From the NCBI RefSeq assembly GCF_017301635.1, contig NZ_CP071091.1, positions 1,021,001 through 1,085,000 on the forward strand: 64,000 bases of DNA. Reading direction: 5' to 3'. The first letter of the stretch is position 1. Every line of letters begins with the position of its first letter. The DNA is from Myxococcus landrumus (GTDB lineage: Bacteria > Myxococcota > Myxococcia > Myxococcales > Myxococcaceae). Below, one piece after another: positions 33,115 to 42,495 of this stretch. The notes under the pieces are model-generated. The model was not told where the DNA came from. It saw only the letters and a program-made list of their open reading frames with translations, and ran no database searches. Made by a program: the position numbers and the translations under genes.

Positions 33115-33327
33115 GACACCCTCCAGGGAGAGTTGCGGTTCCCTCTCTCCGCCAGCGGCGCTGGGCGAAAGGGAACGCTGAATCTTCGTTGGATTCAGGG
33201 GGAGCCGTAAATGCTGACATCTCCTTTTGGGCTTCATTCCTTCCAGAGGGATGGACAGCCTTGGGTCACATCGGCGAGAACCGATGCCCTGTGCGGGCAA
33301 GCCGTACTTTTACAAGGGTGTGTACGA
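33115..33327. other. Divergent intergenic region (213 bases)
   Basis: It holds the ribosome site of the cytochrome gene (GGAGGG) and the upstream region of the pirin gene. The stretch is A/T richer than its neighbours near 33290-33330. I could not place a confident -35/-10 pair for either gene and see no repeats. Confidence 0.4.
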
Positions 33328-34275
33328 ATGGCTTGGAAGATGCCTGAGGAGCCTTTTATTGATGGAGATCCAGGGTCCGCGCTGGAGACGGTGATTGTTC
33401 CTCGGACGCGGGACTTGGGGGATGGGTTCGAGGTGCGCCGGGCCTTGCCTTCGTCGAGGCGGCGGATGGTGGGGCCGTTCATCTTCATGGACCAGATGGG
33501 GCCGGCCATCCTCCAGTCAGGAAAAGGGCTGGATGTGCGGCCTCATCCCCACATTGGACTGGCGACGGTGACGTATCTCTTCGAGGGAGAGATTCTTCAC
33601 CGCGACACGTTGGGGAAGGTCCAGGCCATCCAGCCGGGAGCGGTGAATTGGATGGTGGCGGGGCGCGGCATCGCGCATTCGGAGCGGACGCCTCCAGAGG
33701 TGCGGGCTCACGGCGGCCGGCTGTTTGGCATTCAGTTCTGGGTGACCCTGCCGGGGCGCCACGAGGAGGATGCCCCTTCGTTTGTCCATACACCCGCGGA
33801 GGCATTGCCGGTCATTCAAGACCCTGGGTTGGAAGTGCGCCTCATCGCGGGGGAGATGTATGGGGCGCGTTCGCCTGTCCAGACGCAGTCGGCGCTCTTC
33901 TATGCGGATGTAAAGCTTGACGCGGGGACACGAATCCAGGTGCCCGTCGAGCATGAGGAGCGCGGCCTCTTCGTCGCGGAAGGGGAGGTGGAGGTCGGAG
34001 GACAGGGGTATGGCCCGGGTCAGCTCCTGGTGCTTCGTCCCGGGGCGCAAGTGGTGGCGAAGGGCGGGGGGACAGCGCGCTCGCGGCTGTTGCTCTTCGG
34101 GGGCGAGCCCATGGACGGGCCGCGTCACATCTGGTGGAACTTCGTCTCGAGTTCGAAGGAGCGAATCGAGCAGGCCAAGGAGGACTGGAAGGCGGGCCGG
34201 ATGGGGCAGGTCCCCGGTGAGACGGAGTTCATTCCGCTGCCGGAAGCGGAGCCGAATGTGCCTCGATATCCTTGA
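33328..34275 (+). CDS. Pirin family protein
   Basis: 315 residues from the ATG at 33328; ATG at 33340 is an alternative, and an in-frame extension upstream is not family-like. The bicupin N-terminal domain carries the pirin metal site: [18 protein letters not shown], then HRDTLG, then GRGIAHSER with the final ligands. The pirin C-terminal domain follows (about 190-300, LLLFGGEP). Bacterial pirins bind iron or other metals and some have quercetinase activity. No operon partner is obvious; the next gene, 48 bases downstream on the same strand, encodes a DUF4336 protein. Confidence 0.92.
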   Translation: MAWKMPEEPFIDGDPGSALETVIVPRTRDLGDGFEVRRALPSSRRRMVGPFIFMDQMGPAILQSGKGLDVRPHPHIGLATVTYLFEGEILHRDTLGKVQAIQPGAVNWMVAGRGIAHSERTPPEVRAHGGRLFGIQFWVTLPGRHEEDAPSFVHTPAEALPVIQDPGLEVRLIAGEMYGARSPVQTQSALFYADVKLDAGTRIQVPVEHEERGLFVAEGEVEVGGQGYGPGQLLVLRPGAQVVAKGGGTARSRLLLFGGEPMDGPRHIWWNFVSSSKERIEQAKEDWKAGRMGQVPGETEFIPLPEAEPNVPRYP

Positions 34276-34323
34276 GTTGATACGGATGGATGGGATGAAC
34301 AGGGATTGAGGAGTGTCGAGAAC

Positions 34324-35112
34324 ATGACATCTGGAGATCGCGCGACTGCTGCTGCTTCCGTGGAGTGGTCCGACGGAATCCGTCTCTACACGCCGCTTTC
34401 GACCCTCAAGCCGCTGGCGGATGACCTCTGGATGGTGGACGGGCCGGTGGCCAGGATGAGCATCGGTCCGGTGACGCTGCCGTTCCCCACGCGGATGGTG
34501 GTGGTCCGGCGGCGGACCGGGGGCTTGTGGGTGTGGTCTCCCACGGCACCGACTCCGGAGCTGTTCGCGGAAGTCGACGCGCTGGGGCCGGTGGAGCACC
34601 TCGTCTCGCCCAACCGGCTCCACTACATGGCCATCCCTGCATGGAAGGCGCGCTACCCGGAGGCGACGGCGTGGGCCTCGCCGGGTGTCCGTGAGCGCGC
34701 CCGTTCGCAGGGCATCGACGTGGCTTTCGATGCGGACCTGGGAGATGAGGCCCCGTCAGCGTGGGCGGAGGACCTCCACCAGCTCATCTTCCGAGGCAGC
34801 CGCTACATCGAAGAGGTCGTGTTCTTCCACAGGGCGTCCTCGACGCTGATTGTCGCGGACATGGTCCTCGCGCTCGAGCCTGAGCGCATCCAGCCTCGCT
34901 TCCGCTGGCTGTTGTCCTTGGGTGGGGCGATGTGGCCAGGGCAGACGCCACGCGAGGTCCAGGTGACAGCGTGGGGGCGCAAGGCGAGGGCGCGTGAGTG
35001 CTTTCAGAGGATGATGGATTGGAAGCCACGGCGCGTCGTGGTGGGCCATGGCCGTTGCTACCAGGATGACGCACCCGCCCGACTCGAGCGCGCATTCTCC
35101 TGGTTGCGCTGA
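34324..35112 (+). CDS. DUF4336 domain protein (metallo-beta-lactamase-like)
   Basis: 262 residues from the ATG at 34324, which has GAGGAG ahead; a TTG 18 bases upstream is in frame. The opening LYTPLSTLKPLADDLWMVDGP and the TRMVVVRR, HLVSPNRLHYM and VVGHGRCYQDD segments match the DUF4336 family, distant relatives of metallo-beta-lactamases with a reduced metal site. No clear HxHxDH motif is present. Cytoplasmic. Function unknown. Confidence 0.8.
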   Translation: MTSGDRATAAASVEWSDGIRLYTPLSTLKPLADDLWMVDGPVARMSIGPVTLPFPTRMVVVRRRTGGLWVWSPTAPTPELFAEVDALGPVEHLVSPNRLHYMAIPAWKARYPEATAWASPGVRERARSQGIDVAFDADLGDEAPSAWAEDLHQLIFRGSRYIEEVVFFHRASSTLIVADMVLALEPERIQPRFRWLLSLGGAMWPGQTPREVQVTAWGRKARARECFQRMMDWKPRRVVVGHGRCYQDDAPARLERAFSWLR

Positions 35113-35164
35113 CACGCGGCGGCCTCCGGTGGGAGGGGCTGGTCACTCGGAGTGTTGGCTGTGT

Positions 35165-35192
35165 TTGTTTTGTGTGATTTGCGTGCTATTCT
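35165..35192 (+). promoter_or_regulatory. Sigma70-like promoter of the small lipoprotein gene
   Basis: TTGTTT at 35165-35170 and TATTCT at 35187-35192 with a 16-base spacer, in a stretch unusually rich in T for this genome, about 40 bases ahead of the start codon. Confidence 0.55.
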
Positions 35193-35233
35193 TTGAGTGC
35201 TGCTAAGTCTGGACTTTGCTTCAGGGGGCATGC

Positions 35234-35536
35234 ATGCGTGCAAGAAGAGTCATGGGCGGGATGTTGTTCGCAGTGGGCCTGATGCTCGCGGGGTGCGGTG
35301 GTGCCCCCGGAGAGGATGTTGAAACTCAGGGCATTGGCACTCGCGAGGACCCCATCCCGAGCTGCAGCGACACCACGACCGGGACGTTGCACTACGCCAC
35401 CTCGGCCTATCGGGACGTGGTTGGGTACAGCGGCTGCAGTTGTGGAAGCTGGACGCGTTGGGGGCGGTTCACCTCGTACACCCGCACGACGAGCCTGTGC
35501 CCGACTCCGCCGGAAGATGCCCTCACTCACGACTGA
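35234..35536 (+). CDS. Small Cys-containing lipoprotein, unknown function
   Basis: 100 residues from the in-frame ATG at 35234, preceded by CAGGGGG; an overlapping ATG four bases earlier is out of frame. The signal peptide ends in a LAGC lipobox. The mature part of about 80 residues has a CSCGSW motif and further Cys, with Thr/Tyr-rich flanks. I do not recognise it. It has its own promoter-like sequence and is followed by a strong hairpin, so it is a stand-alone unit. Confidence 0.7.
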   Translation: MRARRVMGGMLFAVGLMLAGCGGAPGEDVETQGIGTREDPIPSCSDTTTGTLHYATSAYRDVVGYSGCSCGSWTRWGRFTSYTRTTSLCPTPPEDALTHD

Positions 35537-35558
35537 GTCCGTTCCGGTCCGAATGAGA

Positions 35559-35592
35559 ACGGCCCGCCCGGGAGTGCTCCGGGGCGGGCCGT
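35559..35592. terminator. Bidirectional terminator hairpin
   Basis: ACGGCCCGCC (35559-35568) and GGCGGGCCGT (35583-35592) are exact complements. The hairpin lies between the small lipoprotein and the convergent hutH. Confidence 0.7.
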
Positions 35593-35625
35593 CGTCATGT
35601 CAGCGGCGGATGTGAAGCGCGCTGC

Positions 35626-37152
35626 TCAGGCGGTGGCCGAGCGCACGGCCTCGATGATGGCGCCCGAGTCGACGAGCTGGCTGACAGCCTCGATGTCCTT
35701 GTGCAGCTCGCGGTCGCGGTCCATGTGCGGCACCTTCGAGCGGATGAGCTCGTACGCGGCCAGCGCGCCCTTGCCAGGCTTCACCGGCAGGCGGAAGTCC
35801 AGGGCCTGCGCCGCCACCAGCATCTCGATGGCGAGGCACGAGCGGGTGAAGTCACTCACCTGCCGCCCCTTGAGCGCCGCCGTCATGCCCATGGACACAT
35901 GGTCCTCGCGGCCCGCGGACGACGGAATCGAGTCCACCGAGGCGGGGTGGCTGAGCACGCGCGACTCGGCCACGAGCGCCGCGCTGGTCACCTGCGCAAT
36001 CATGAAGCCCGAGTTCAACCCGGAGTTCTTCGCGAGGAACGCGGGCAGGCCCGACAGCGCCGGGTTCACCAACTGCTCCACGCGCCGCTCGCTGATGGAG
36101 GACAGCTGGGTGAGCGCCATGGCCACCACGTCCATCGCCAGCGAGATGGGCTGACCGTGGAAGTTTCCGCCGGAGACGATGCGCTCCGTCTCCGTGAAGA
36201 CGAGCGGGTTGTCCGTGGCGCTGTTGACCTCCACCTCGAGGATGCGCCGGGCGAAGGACAGGCCCTCGCGCGCCGCGCCATGCACCTGCGGCATGCAGCG
36301 CAGCGAGTACGGGTCCTGCACCTTGCTGCAGTTGACGTGCGTCTCCACCAACTCGCTGTTCTTCAGGATGCGCCGCAGGTGCGCCGCGCAGTCCTTCTGG
36401 CCGGGATGGGCGCGGACATCGTGAATCTCGGGGATGAAGGGCTTGTGGCTGCCGAGCAGGCCCTCCAGCGTCATGGCGCCGGCGACGTCCGCGAGCGAGG
36501 CGAGGGACTCGGCGCGAAGCTGGAGGAGCGTTCCCACCGCGCACATGGCCTGGGTGCCGTTGACCAGCGCCAGGCCTTCCTTGGCCTCGAGGATGACGGG
36601 CTGGAGGCCCGCGCGCTCCAGCGCCTGACGTGCGGGGAGCCGCTGGCCCTGGTGGAAGGCCTCGCCCTCGCCGATGAACACGAGCGCCAGGTGGGCCAGG
36701 GGCGCCAGGTCGCCCGACGCGCCCACGCTGCCGCGCTCGGGGACGACGGGGACGACGTCCCGGTTGAGCATGTCCAGCGCCAGCGCGAGCGTCTCCGGAC
36801 GGATGCCGGAGTAGCCCTTGGCGAGCACGTTGCAACGAAGGAGCAACAACGCGCGGGCCTCGCCGTGGGGCAGGGGCGTACCGACACCGCAGGCGTGAGA
36901 GAGGATGAGGTTGCGTTGCAGGTCCCTGAGGTCCTTCTTGTCGATGCGCACTTCGGCCAGGGTGCCGAAGCCGGTGTTGATGCCGTAGGACGGGGTGTCT
37001 CCCGCGGCGACCTTGTCGACGAGGGCGCGAGAGGCACGAACGCGGGCGGCGGCCTCCGGGGCCAGCTCCACGGTGACTTCGTTGCGAGCGACCTGGAGGA
37101 TCTGCTCCAGCGTCAGGGTGTCACCGTCAATCAAGATTCGAGGGCGCGACAT
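35626..37152 (-). CDS. hutH: Histidine ammonia-lyase
   Basis: 508 residues from the ATG at 37152 with GGAG ahead. The MIO prosthetic group forms from A145-S146-G147 in [14 protein letters not shown]. Other family landmarks: [21 protein letters not shown], and [15 protein letters not shown]. It converts histidine to urocanate and ammonia. No other hut genes are adjacent; the neighbour in the opposite direction is lysC, with 100 bases between the two starts. Length is the family norm. Confidence 0.95.
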   Translation of the reverse strand: MSRPRILIDGDTLTLEQILQVARNEVTVELAPEAAARVRASRALVDKVAAGDTPSYGINTGFGTLAEVRIDKKDLRDLQRNLILSHACGVGTPLPHGEARALLLLRCNVLAKGYSGIRPETLALALDMLNRDVVPVVPERGSVGASGDLAPLAHLALVFIGEGEAFHQGQRLPARQALERAGLQPVILEAKEGLALVNGTQAMCAVGTLLQLRAESLASLADVAGAMTLEGLLGSHKPFIPEIHDVRAHPGQKDCAAHLRRILKNSELVETHVNCSKVQDPYSLRCMPQVHGAAREGLSFARRILEVEVNSATDNPLVFTETERIVSGGNFHGQPISLAMDVVAMALTQLSSISERRVEQLVNPALSGLPAFLAKNSGLNSGFMIAQVTSAALVAESRVLSHPASVDSIPSSAGREDHVSMGMTAALKGRQVSDFTRSCLAIEMLVAAQALDFRLPVKPGKGALAAYELIRSKVPHMDRDRELHKDIEAVSQLVDSGAIIEAVRSATA

Positions 37153-37198
37153 TGGGGCTCCAAGCGTTGGAGAGGGCAAGGGTCAGCGGCAGCGGGGC

Positions 37199-37227
37199 TT
37201 TACACCCGGGAGCGGTGCTCGTATAGC
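37199..37227 (+). promoter_or_regulatory. Sigma70-like promoter of lysC
   Basis: TTTACA at 37199-37204, a 17-base spacer, then TATAGC at 37222-37227, 26 bases before the ATG of aspartate kinase. It lies in the divergent hutH-lysC space. Confidence 0.65.
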
Positions 37228-37252
37228 TCCGCGCGATTGACGCAGGGAGGTC

Positions 37253-38539
37253 ATGGAGCCCGTGGCACTCATCGTCCAGAAGTACGGTGGTACCTCCGTG
37301 GGTGACACCGAGCGAATGAAGAACGTCGCTCGCCGGTGTCTGGCTGCTCAGCGTGCGGGGCACGACGTCGTGGTCGTCGTCTCCGCCATGTCCGGGGAGA
37401 CGAACCGGCTGCTCAAACTCGTGGCTCAGATAACCGACCGGCCAGACGAGCGTGAGCAGGACGTGGTGGTGGCCACCGGTGAGCAGGTGTCCATCGGCCT
37501 GGTGGCGATGGCCATCCATGCACAGGGAGGCAAGGCGACGAGCTTCCTGGGGCACCAGGTCCGCATCGTCACCGACAGCACCTTCTCCAAGGCGCGCATC
37601 AAAAGCATCGACGCGCAGCCCATCCGCTCGGCGCTGGCCAAGGGCCACATCGTCGTGGTGGCGGGGTTCCAGGGCGTGGACGAGGAGGGGAGCGTCACGA
37701 CGCTGGGGCGTGGAGGCTCGGACACGACGGCGGTGGCGGTGGCCGCCGCGCTCCAGGCGGATGCGTGTGAAATCTACACGGACGTCGACGGTGTCTATAC
37801 GACGGACCCGAACATGGTTCCCGCCGCGCGCAAGCTGGAGCGCATCGCCTATGAGGAGATGCTGGAGCTGGCGAGCGTGGGCGCGAAGGTGCTGCAGATT
37901 CGCTCGGTCGAGTTCGCGATGAAGTACAAGGTGCCGCTCTGGGTGAAGTCTTCGTTCTCCCAGGACCCGGGCACCCTCGTTTGCGAGGAGGACAAGTCCA
38001 TGGAGGACGTGCTGGTCCGCGGCGTGGCGTATGACCGGAACGAGGCGAAGATCACCGTCAGCGGGGTGCCGGATGTGCCGGGCATCGCGGCGAAGATTTT
38101 CGGGCCGCTCGATGAGAAGCACATCGTGGTGGACCTCATCGTCCAGAACCCGTCGCGAGACGGGCGCACGGACCTGACCTTCACGGTGGGCAAGTCGGAT
38201 TTCGCCAAGGCGCAGGAGGTGGTGCGCAAGGCCGCGGCGGAGATCCAGGCCCTGGGCATCGAGACCGACGACAACATCGCCAAGGTCTCCATTGTTGGCG
38301 TGGGCATGCGCAACCACTCGGGCGTGGCGGCGAGGATGTTCGCGGCGCTGTCCTCCGAGGGCATCAACATCCAGATGATCTCCACCTCGGAGATCAAGGT
38401 CTCGTGTGTCGTCCACTCCAAGTACACGGAGCTGGCGGTGCGTGCGCTGCATACGGCGTTCGGACTGGACCAGCCGTTGCCGCCCGAGGGGGTGGTGGCC
38501 GTGTCGGAGACGGCGGCGCTCAAGGGCGAGAAGGTCTGA
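37253..38539 (+). CDS. lysC: Aspartate kinase
   Basis: 428 residues, ATG preceded by GGGAGGTC. The amino-acid kinase domain opens with [10 protein letters not shown] and includes [19 protein letters not shown]. Two ACT domains follow at about 265-428 ([18 protein letters not shown] and [16 protein letters not shown]), the site of lysine/threonine feedback. It phosphorylates aspartate at the head of lysine, threonine and methionine synthesis. Single-function form of normal length. Four bases downstream begins the ComEA-like gene. Confidence 0.95.
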   Translation: MEPVALIVQKYGGTSVGDTERMKNVARRCLAAQRAGHDVVVVVSAMSGETNRLLKLVAQITDRPDEREQDVVVATGEQVSIGLVAMAIHAQGGKATSFLGHQVRIVTDSTFSKARIKSIDAQPIRSALAKGHIVVVAGFQGVDEEGSVTTLGRGGSDTTAVAVAAALQADACEIYTDVDGVYTTDPNMVPAARKLERIAYEEMLELASVGAKVLQIRSVEFAMKYKVPLWVKSSFSQDPGTLVCEEDKSMEDVLVRGVAYDRNEAKITVSGVPDVPGIAAKIFGPLDEKHIVVDLIVQNPSRDGRTDLTFTVGKSDFAKAQEVVRKAAAEIQALGIETDDNIAKVSIVGVGMRNHSGVAARMFAALSSEGINIQMISTSEIKVSCVVHSKYTELAVRALHTAFGLDQPLPPEGVVAVSETAALKGEKV

Positions 38540-38543
38540 GCCG

Positions 38544-38960
38544 GTGGCGAGGCGCACCGCGGCGCTCGCCGTTGTGGCGTTGGGGGTGATGGGGTTGGGG
38601 GCGGTGGCCCGCGCGCGCTGGCCGGATTCCGCGCCAGCGCTGGATTGTCCTCCCGAGGTGGTGCGGCTGCGCTCGGATGGCGTGGCCACCTGTGGCGAGG
38701 GGGCGCGGCCGACGGGGGCGCAGGCGTTGGCGTTGGGGAGGCGGTTGGACCTCAACGTCGCCACGGCGGAGGAGCTGGCGTTGTTGCCGGGAGTGGGGGC
38801 TTCGCTCGCGAGGAGTCTGGTGGAGGCTCGCGAGGGGGCGGGAGGGTTCGGGAGTTGGGAGGCGGTGGACGAAGTGCCTGGAGTCGGGGCTGCCCGGTTG
38901 AAGACCCTCCAGTCGGCCACGGTGTTGGGGGCGGCGCCCGATACGGGGGCTGTGTGGTAA
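38544..38960 (+). CDS. ComEA-like helix-hairpin-helix protein
   Basis: 138 residues from a GTG at 38544. A hydrophobic N-terminal segment (ALAVVALGVMGLGAV) acts as signal or anchor. Residues 75-135 hold a double helix-hairpin-helix: LDLNVATAEELALLPGVG and VDEVPGVGAARLKTL. ComEA-type proteins bind incoming DNA in the periplasm during natural transformation. The Cys pair (C38 and C53 or thereabouts) could form a disulfide. No com genes are adjacent; it follows lysC by 4 bases and precedes the repeat protein by 9, so is probably in one transcript. Confidence 0.8.
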   Translation: MARRTAALAVVALGVMGLGAVARARWPDSAPALDCPPEVVRLRSDGVATCGEGARPTGAQALALGRRLDLNVATAEELALLPGVGASLARSLVEAREGAGGFGSWEAVDEVPGVGAARLKTLQSATVLGAAPDTGAVW

Positions 38961-38969
38961 GCACGCGAC

Positions 38970-41156
38970 GTGCAGATCTCCTGCCCTCAGTGCTCGATGC
39001 AGTACGCCCTCGATGCTCGGCTGCTGCCGCCGAGCGGGGCGTCGATGCAGTGCACACGGTGTAACCATGTGTTCATGGTGGTGCCTCCGACGGAGGCTCC
39101 GCGCCCCGCGCCCGTGGATGACACGGCGGTGCGCACGCCGAGCGGCTCGTGGGCCTCGACGCCCGCGTCGATGAAGACGCAGATTTTCGGTTCAGGCCAG
39201 ACGCCGAGCGGGCAGGGCGCGGCGGTTCCGAATACGACGCAGACGTTCGGGGTCGTGGGCTCAAGTGGGCCGGGGGCTCCGACTTCCTCGCACGCCGTCT
39301 CGAACACGACGCAGACGTTTGGTGCGGTAGGAGCGAGCGCATCAGCGCAGGCCGTTCCGGGCAAGACGCAGATGTTCGGCGCGGTAGGGGCGACCGCATC
39401 AGCGCAGCCCATTCCGAACACGACGCAGACGTTCGGTACCGTGGAAACGACGAGGCAGGGGACTCCGACTCCAGCGCAGACCTTCGGGGGCGCGAGCGCG
39501 GCGGGCCACGCCGTCTCGAACACGACGCAGACGTTCGGCGCGGTCGGTGCGAACACGTCGGCGCAGTCCATCTCGAACACGACACAGACGTTCGGTGCGG
39601 TCGGTGCGAACGCATCAGCGCAGCCCATTCCGAACACGACGCAAACCTTTGGAGCAGTGACGGGTGGCGTGGGCGGCCACTCACCTGGACCCAACAACAC
39701 GACGCAGACATTCGGCGCGGTGAGCTCGGGGGGGAGCGCACACACGATTCCAAACACCACGCAGGTGTTCGGCGCCGCGAAGCCCGCGCAATCGGCTCCG
39801 CCGTCGATGGCCCCCGTCACCCTGGGCACCTCGGAGGCAGCTCCGTCCCCGGCCATCAACTCCGCAGGCAGTTCGCCCGTCTTCGCGGGGAACGCGCAGG
39901 CTCCCATCGGGCGCACCATGACCTTCGGTGCCGTGGCCGCAGCCGCCCACGGCGGAGGCGTGGTTCCTTCTCTTCCAGGCGACGGGCCACTCAGTTCCCA
40001 GCTCGATGCCCCAGTGGCAACACCTCGGACGACGCAGCTCTTCGGCGCAGCCGCCACCGAGTCCGTCATCCCCGAGCCCGCCCAGCGAAAGACGGCGCTC
40101 TACGGCGGCTCGTCGAGCGCGGAGCAGGCCCCTACAGGCGTGCTGCTGCCCGTGGAGGCCTCATCAGGCGGAAGTCCCGAAAGAAACCCACCCGCCTATC
40201 TCCGTGGCCCCGTGTCCCTGCCACCCGAGCTCCTCGCCGCTTCACGAGGCGCCGCTGAGGGAGCCCCGAATGCAAAGCCAACGAACCGGGCAACTCCAGT
40301 CGTGTGGGGATTGCTCGTCGTGGGCGGCGTCTTCCTCGCGGGAGTGCTCGCCTATCCCGCATGGCGTGACCGCGATGCGAACATGCCGGCAGCGGCGGTC
40401 ACGGCGAAGGATGAGGCGGCCGCGCTGCTGCGACGGGACGATGAGGTCACTCGCGTCACGGCCATCGACAGCCTCAAGCGCCTGACCGTCGCGCATCCGA
40501 AGTACGTCGAAGCCCGCGCGGAGCTCCTGGTCGCGTTGAGCCTGCGCCTGGGCGAACTCCAAGCCGAGGTCGAAGGTCTCCGCCTTCGCGCCGAGCAGCT
40601 CCAGCGCGAGATGGGGAGCCTCGAACCGGACTCCCTCGAACTCGTCGCCCGTGCGGAAGAGCTCTCCGAGGTATCGCGCCTCGGTGGTCCGTTGAAGGCC
40701 GACCTCTCCAGGCTGCGGGATGAAGTGGACGCCCTGGCCGCGACGCTCGAGCCGGCCCCGGAAGTCGAGCCGACTCCCGCCCTGGTGGCCCGAGTGAAGG
40801 CGCGAGCCCTCCATGCCGCGGTGAGAGCCTCGCCTGATGCCCTCGCCCTGGCGGAGCGTCTGCGCAACGTCGAGAGCGCACCCAAGGTCTGGAGCACCAT
40901 CGCCCGCGCGGAATACGTCCTCAGCTCTGGCTCTCCGCCCACCTCCGTCGAGCAATCCAAGCAGGACCTCGAGGCCCTCCGTGCGGCGGACGGAACGCTG
41001 CTGCGAGCCCAGGTGCTGGGTGCTCGGATGGCCCTGCGCCAGGATGACAAGGCGTCCGCGCGTTCACTGCTGGACGTCGTCCACGCCCTCAATCCCAATC
41101 ACGAAGTGGCGCGCAAGCTGCTCAAGCAGCTCGAAGTCCGCGGCTCCAAACCCTGA
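38970..41156 (+). CDS. MJ0042 zinc-ribbon membrane protein with about a dozen TQ-F-G repeats
   Basis: 728 residues from a GTG at 38970. The first 37 residues are an MJ0042-type zinc ribbon (C5, C8, C28, C31). Residues about 65-370 contain roughly 13 copies of a short motif, NTTQTFGAVG or close variants (KTQIFG, KTQMFG, TTQLFG), spaced irregularly by 14-22 residues and rich in Ala, Ser, Pro. A single transmembrane segment (VVWGLLVVGGVFLAGVLAYP, about 447-466) follows, then a periplasmic or external region of 260 residues with coiled-coil and alpha-helical repeats. Threonines in the repeats could be kinase sites read by FHA domains; this is inference. Such zinc-ribbon proteins are frequent in myxobacteria. 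Confidence 0.8.
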   Translation: MQISCPQCSMQYALDARLLPPSGASMQCTRCNHVFMVVPPTEAPRPAPVDDTAVRTPSGSWASTPASMKTQIFGSGQTPSGQGAAVPNTTQTFGVVGSSGPGAPTSSHAVSNTTQTFGAVGASASAQAVPGKTQMFGAVGATASAQPIPNTTQTFGTVETTRQGTPTPAQTFGGASAAGHAVSNTTQTFGAVGANTSAQSISNTTQTFGAVGANASAQPIPNTTQTFGAVTGGVGGHSPGPNNTTQTFGAVSSGGSAHTIPNTTQVFGAAKPAQSAPPSMAPVTLGTSEAAPSPAINSAGSSPVFAGNAQAPIGRTMTFGAVAAAAHGGGVVPSLPGDGPLSSQLDAPVATPRTTQLFGAAATESVIPEPAQRKTALYGGSSSAEQAPTGVLLPVEASSGGSPERNPPAYLRGPVSLPPELLAASRGAAEGAPNAKPTNRATPVVWGLLVVGGVFLAGVLAYPAWRDRDANMPAAAVTAKDEAAALLRRDDEVTRVTAIDSLKRLTVAHPKYVEARAELLVALSLRLGELQAEVEGLRLRAEQLQREMGSLEPDSLELVARAEELSEVSRLGGPLKADLSRLRDEVDALAATLEPAPEVEPTPALVARVKARALHAAVRASPDALALAERLRNVESAPKVWSTIARAEYVLSSGSPPTSVEQSKQDLEALRAADGTLLRAQVLGARMALRQDDKASARSLLDVVHALNPNHEVARKLLKQLEVRGSKP

Positions 41157-41299
41157 AGGAACGCACGGCGGGAGGCTGGAGAAATTCCAGTCGTGACGCC
41201 TGGTGACCGCGCGATGCCCTGATTCACAGGGGGAGCGCGGGGCATGCCTCTTGCTGTCCCCCCGGGTGGATTCGGGGACTGGGTTTGGGAGGCAGGTCG

Positions 41300-42484
41300 A
41301 TGGCGGAAGTCTTCTTCTGGTGTGCCGCATTGCTGCTGGCGCACACATACTTTTTGTACCCCTTGAGCCTCTTCGTGCTGGATGGGGTGGCTCAGGTGGT
41401 CCAGAACATCCGGGCGATGCGCGGGAGCGACGCGGGCGAGAACCTCACGGCCCGTCGCTTGCCGGCGCCCTCCGTGAGCCTGGTCGTCGCGGCGTACAAC
41501 GAGGCGTCGTGCATCGAGCAGAAGCTGGAGAACAGCCTCGCGTTCGACTATCCCGCCGAGCGCTTCGAGGTGCTGATCGGCTCGGATGGTTCGACGGATG
41601 GGACGAACGAGCACGTCCTCCGGTGCCAGGATGAGCGGGTTCGGCTGTCACCGGCACCGCGCGCGGGCAAGACGACGGTGCTCAATCGCTGCATTCCCGC
41701 GGCCCGAGGCGACATCGTGGTGCTCTCGGACGCGAACACGATGATTGAGCCGGACGCCGTGCAGAAGCTGGTGCGCCACTTCGACGACCCGGAGGTGGGG
41801 GCCGTCTGCGGCAAGCTGCGGCTCTTCAATCCGACGAAGAAGGACTACGAGGAGAGCGCGTACTGGAGCTACGAATCCCTCATCAAGATGTACGAGGGGC
41901 GTCGAGGCGCCGTGGTGGGGGCCAATGGAGGGCTCTATGCCATCCGCCGCACGCTCTTCACCCAGCTTCCGCCGTCCACCATCGTGGATGACTTCGTCAT
42001 CCCGCTGCGCATCCTGGAGAAGGGCTACAAGGTCGTCTACGAAGAGGGCGCCGTGGCCCATGAGGAGACGACGGAGGACTACGGCAAGGAGTTCGGCCGT
42101 CGGGCGAGAATCGCCGCGGGCAACTTCCAGAGCCTTCGCATGGTGCCGGGGCTCCTGCTCCCCACGGCGGGCTTCCCGGCGTTCGCGTTCTGGTCCCACA
42201 AACTCCTGCGCTGGTTCGCGCCGGCGTTGATGGGCGTCGCGCTGGTGGCCAACCTGTTCCTGCTCGACAGCGTGTTCTACCGCTTCACCTTGCTGGCGCA
42301 GGGGCTGTTCTACGCGCTGGCGTACCTGGGGAAGGTGGGGGCGTTGAAGCGGGGCACGGCGAAGCGCGTGGCCTCGGTGGCCTACTACTTCGTGACGATG
42401 AACCTGGCCATCGTCGTGGGCTTCTGGCGCTTCCTGCGCAACTCGCAGCGCGCCGCGTGGGACCGCACGGCGCGAGCCTCCTGA
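41300..42484 (+). CDS. Family 2 glycosyltransferase, membrane-bound
   Basis: 394 residues from the ATG at 41300 with GGGAGG ahead. A transmembrane segment lies at the start, followed by the GT-A domain: VSLVVAAYNE, IGSDGSTDGT, VVLSDANTMIEP (DxD-like metal site), GANGGLYAIRR and the acceptor-site DDFVIPLRI, with GRRARIAAGNFQ in place of the QxxRW of hyaluronan/cellulose synthases. Three or four more membrane helices follow at the C terminus. The enzyme probably polymerises or transfers sugars onto an exopolysaccharide or lipid-linked oligosaccharide on the inner side of the membrane. No export or other polysaccharide genes are adjacent. Confidence 0.88.
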   Translation: MAEVFFWCAALLLAHTYFLYPLSLFVLDGVAQVVQNIRAMRGSDAGENLTARRLPAPSVSLVVAAYNEASCIEQKLENSLAFDYPAERFEVLIGSDGSTDGTNEHVLRCQDERVRLSPAPRAGKTTVLNRCIPAARGDIVVLSDANTMIEPDAVQKLVRHFDDPEVGAVCGKLRLFNPTKKDYEESAYWSYESLIKMYEGRRGAVVGANGGLYAIRRTLFTQLPPSTIVDDFVIPLRILEKGYKVVYEEGAVAHEETTEDYGKEFGRRARIAAGNFQSLRMVPGLLLPTAGFPAFAFWSHKLLRWFAPALMGVALVANLFLLDSVFYRFTLLAQGLFYALAYLGKVGALKRGTAKRVASVAYYFVTMNLAIVVGFWRFLRNSQRAAWDRTARAS

Positions 42485-42495
42485 CGTCGCGGCGT

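Noticed and set aside
39150..40100. CRISPR-like array
   Set aside because: The repeats are in-frame codons for NTTQTFG motifs within a long coding region, with irregular spacing and variable sequence.
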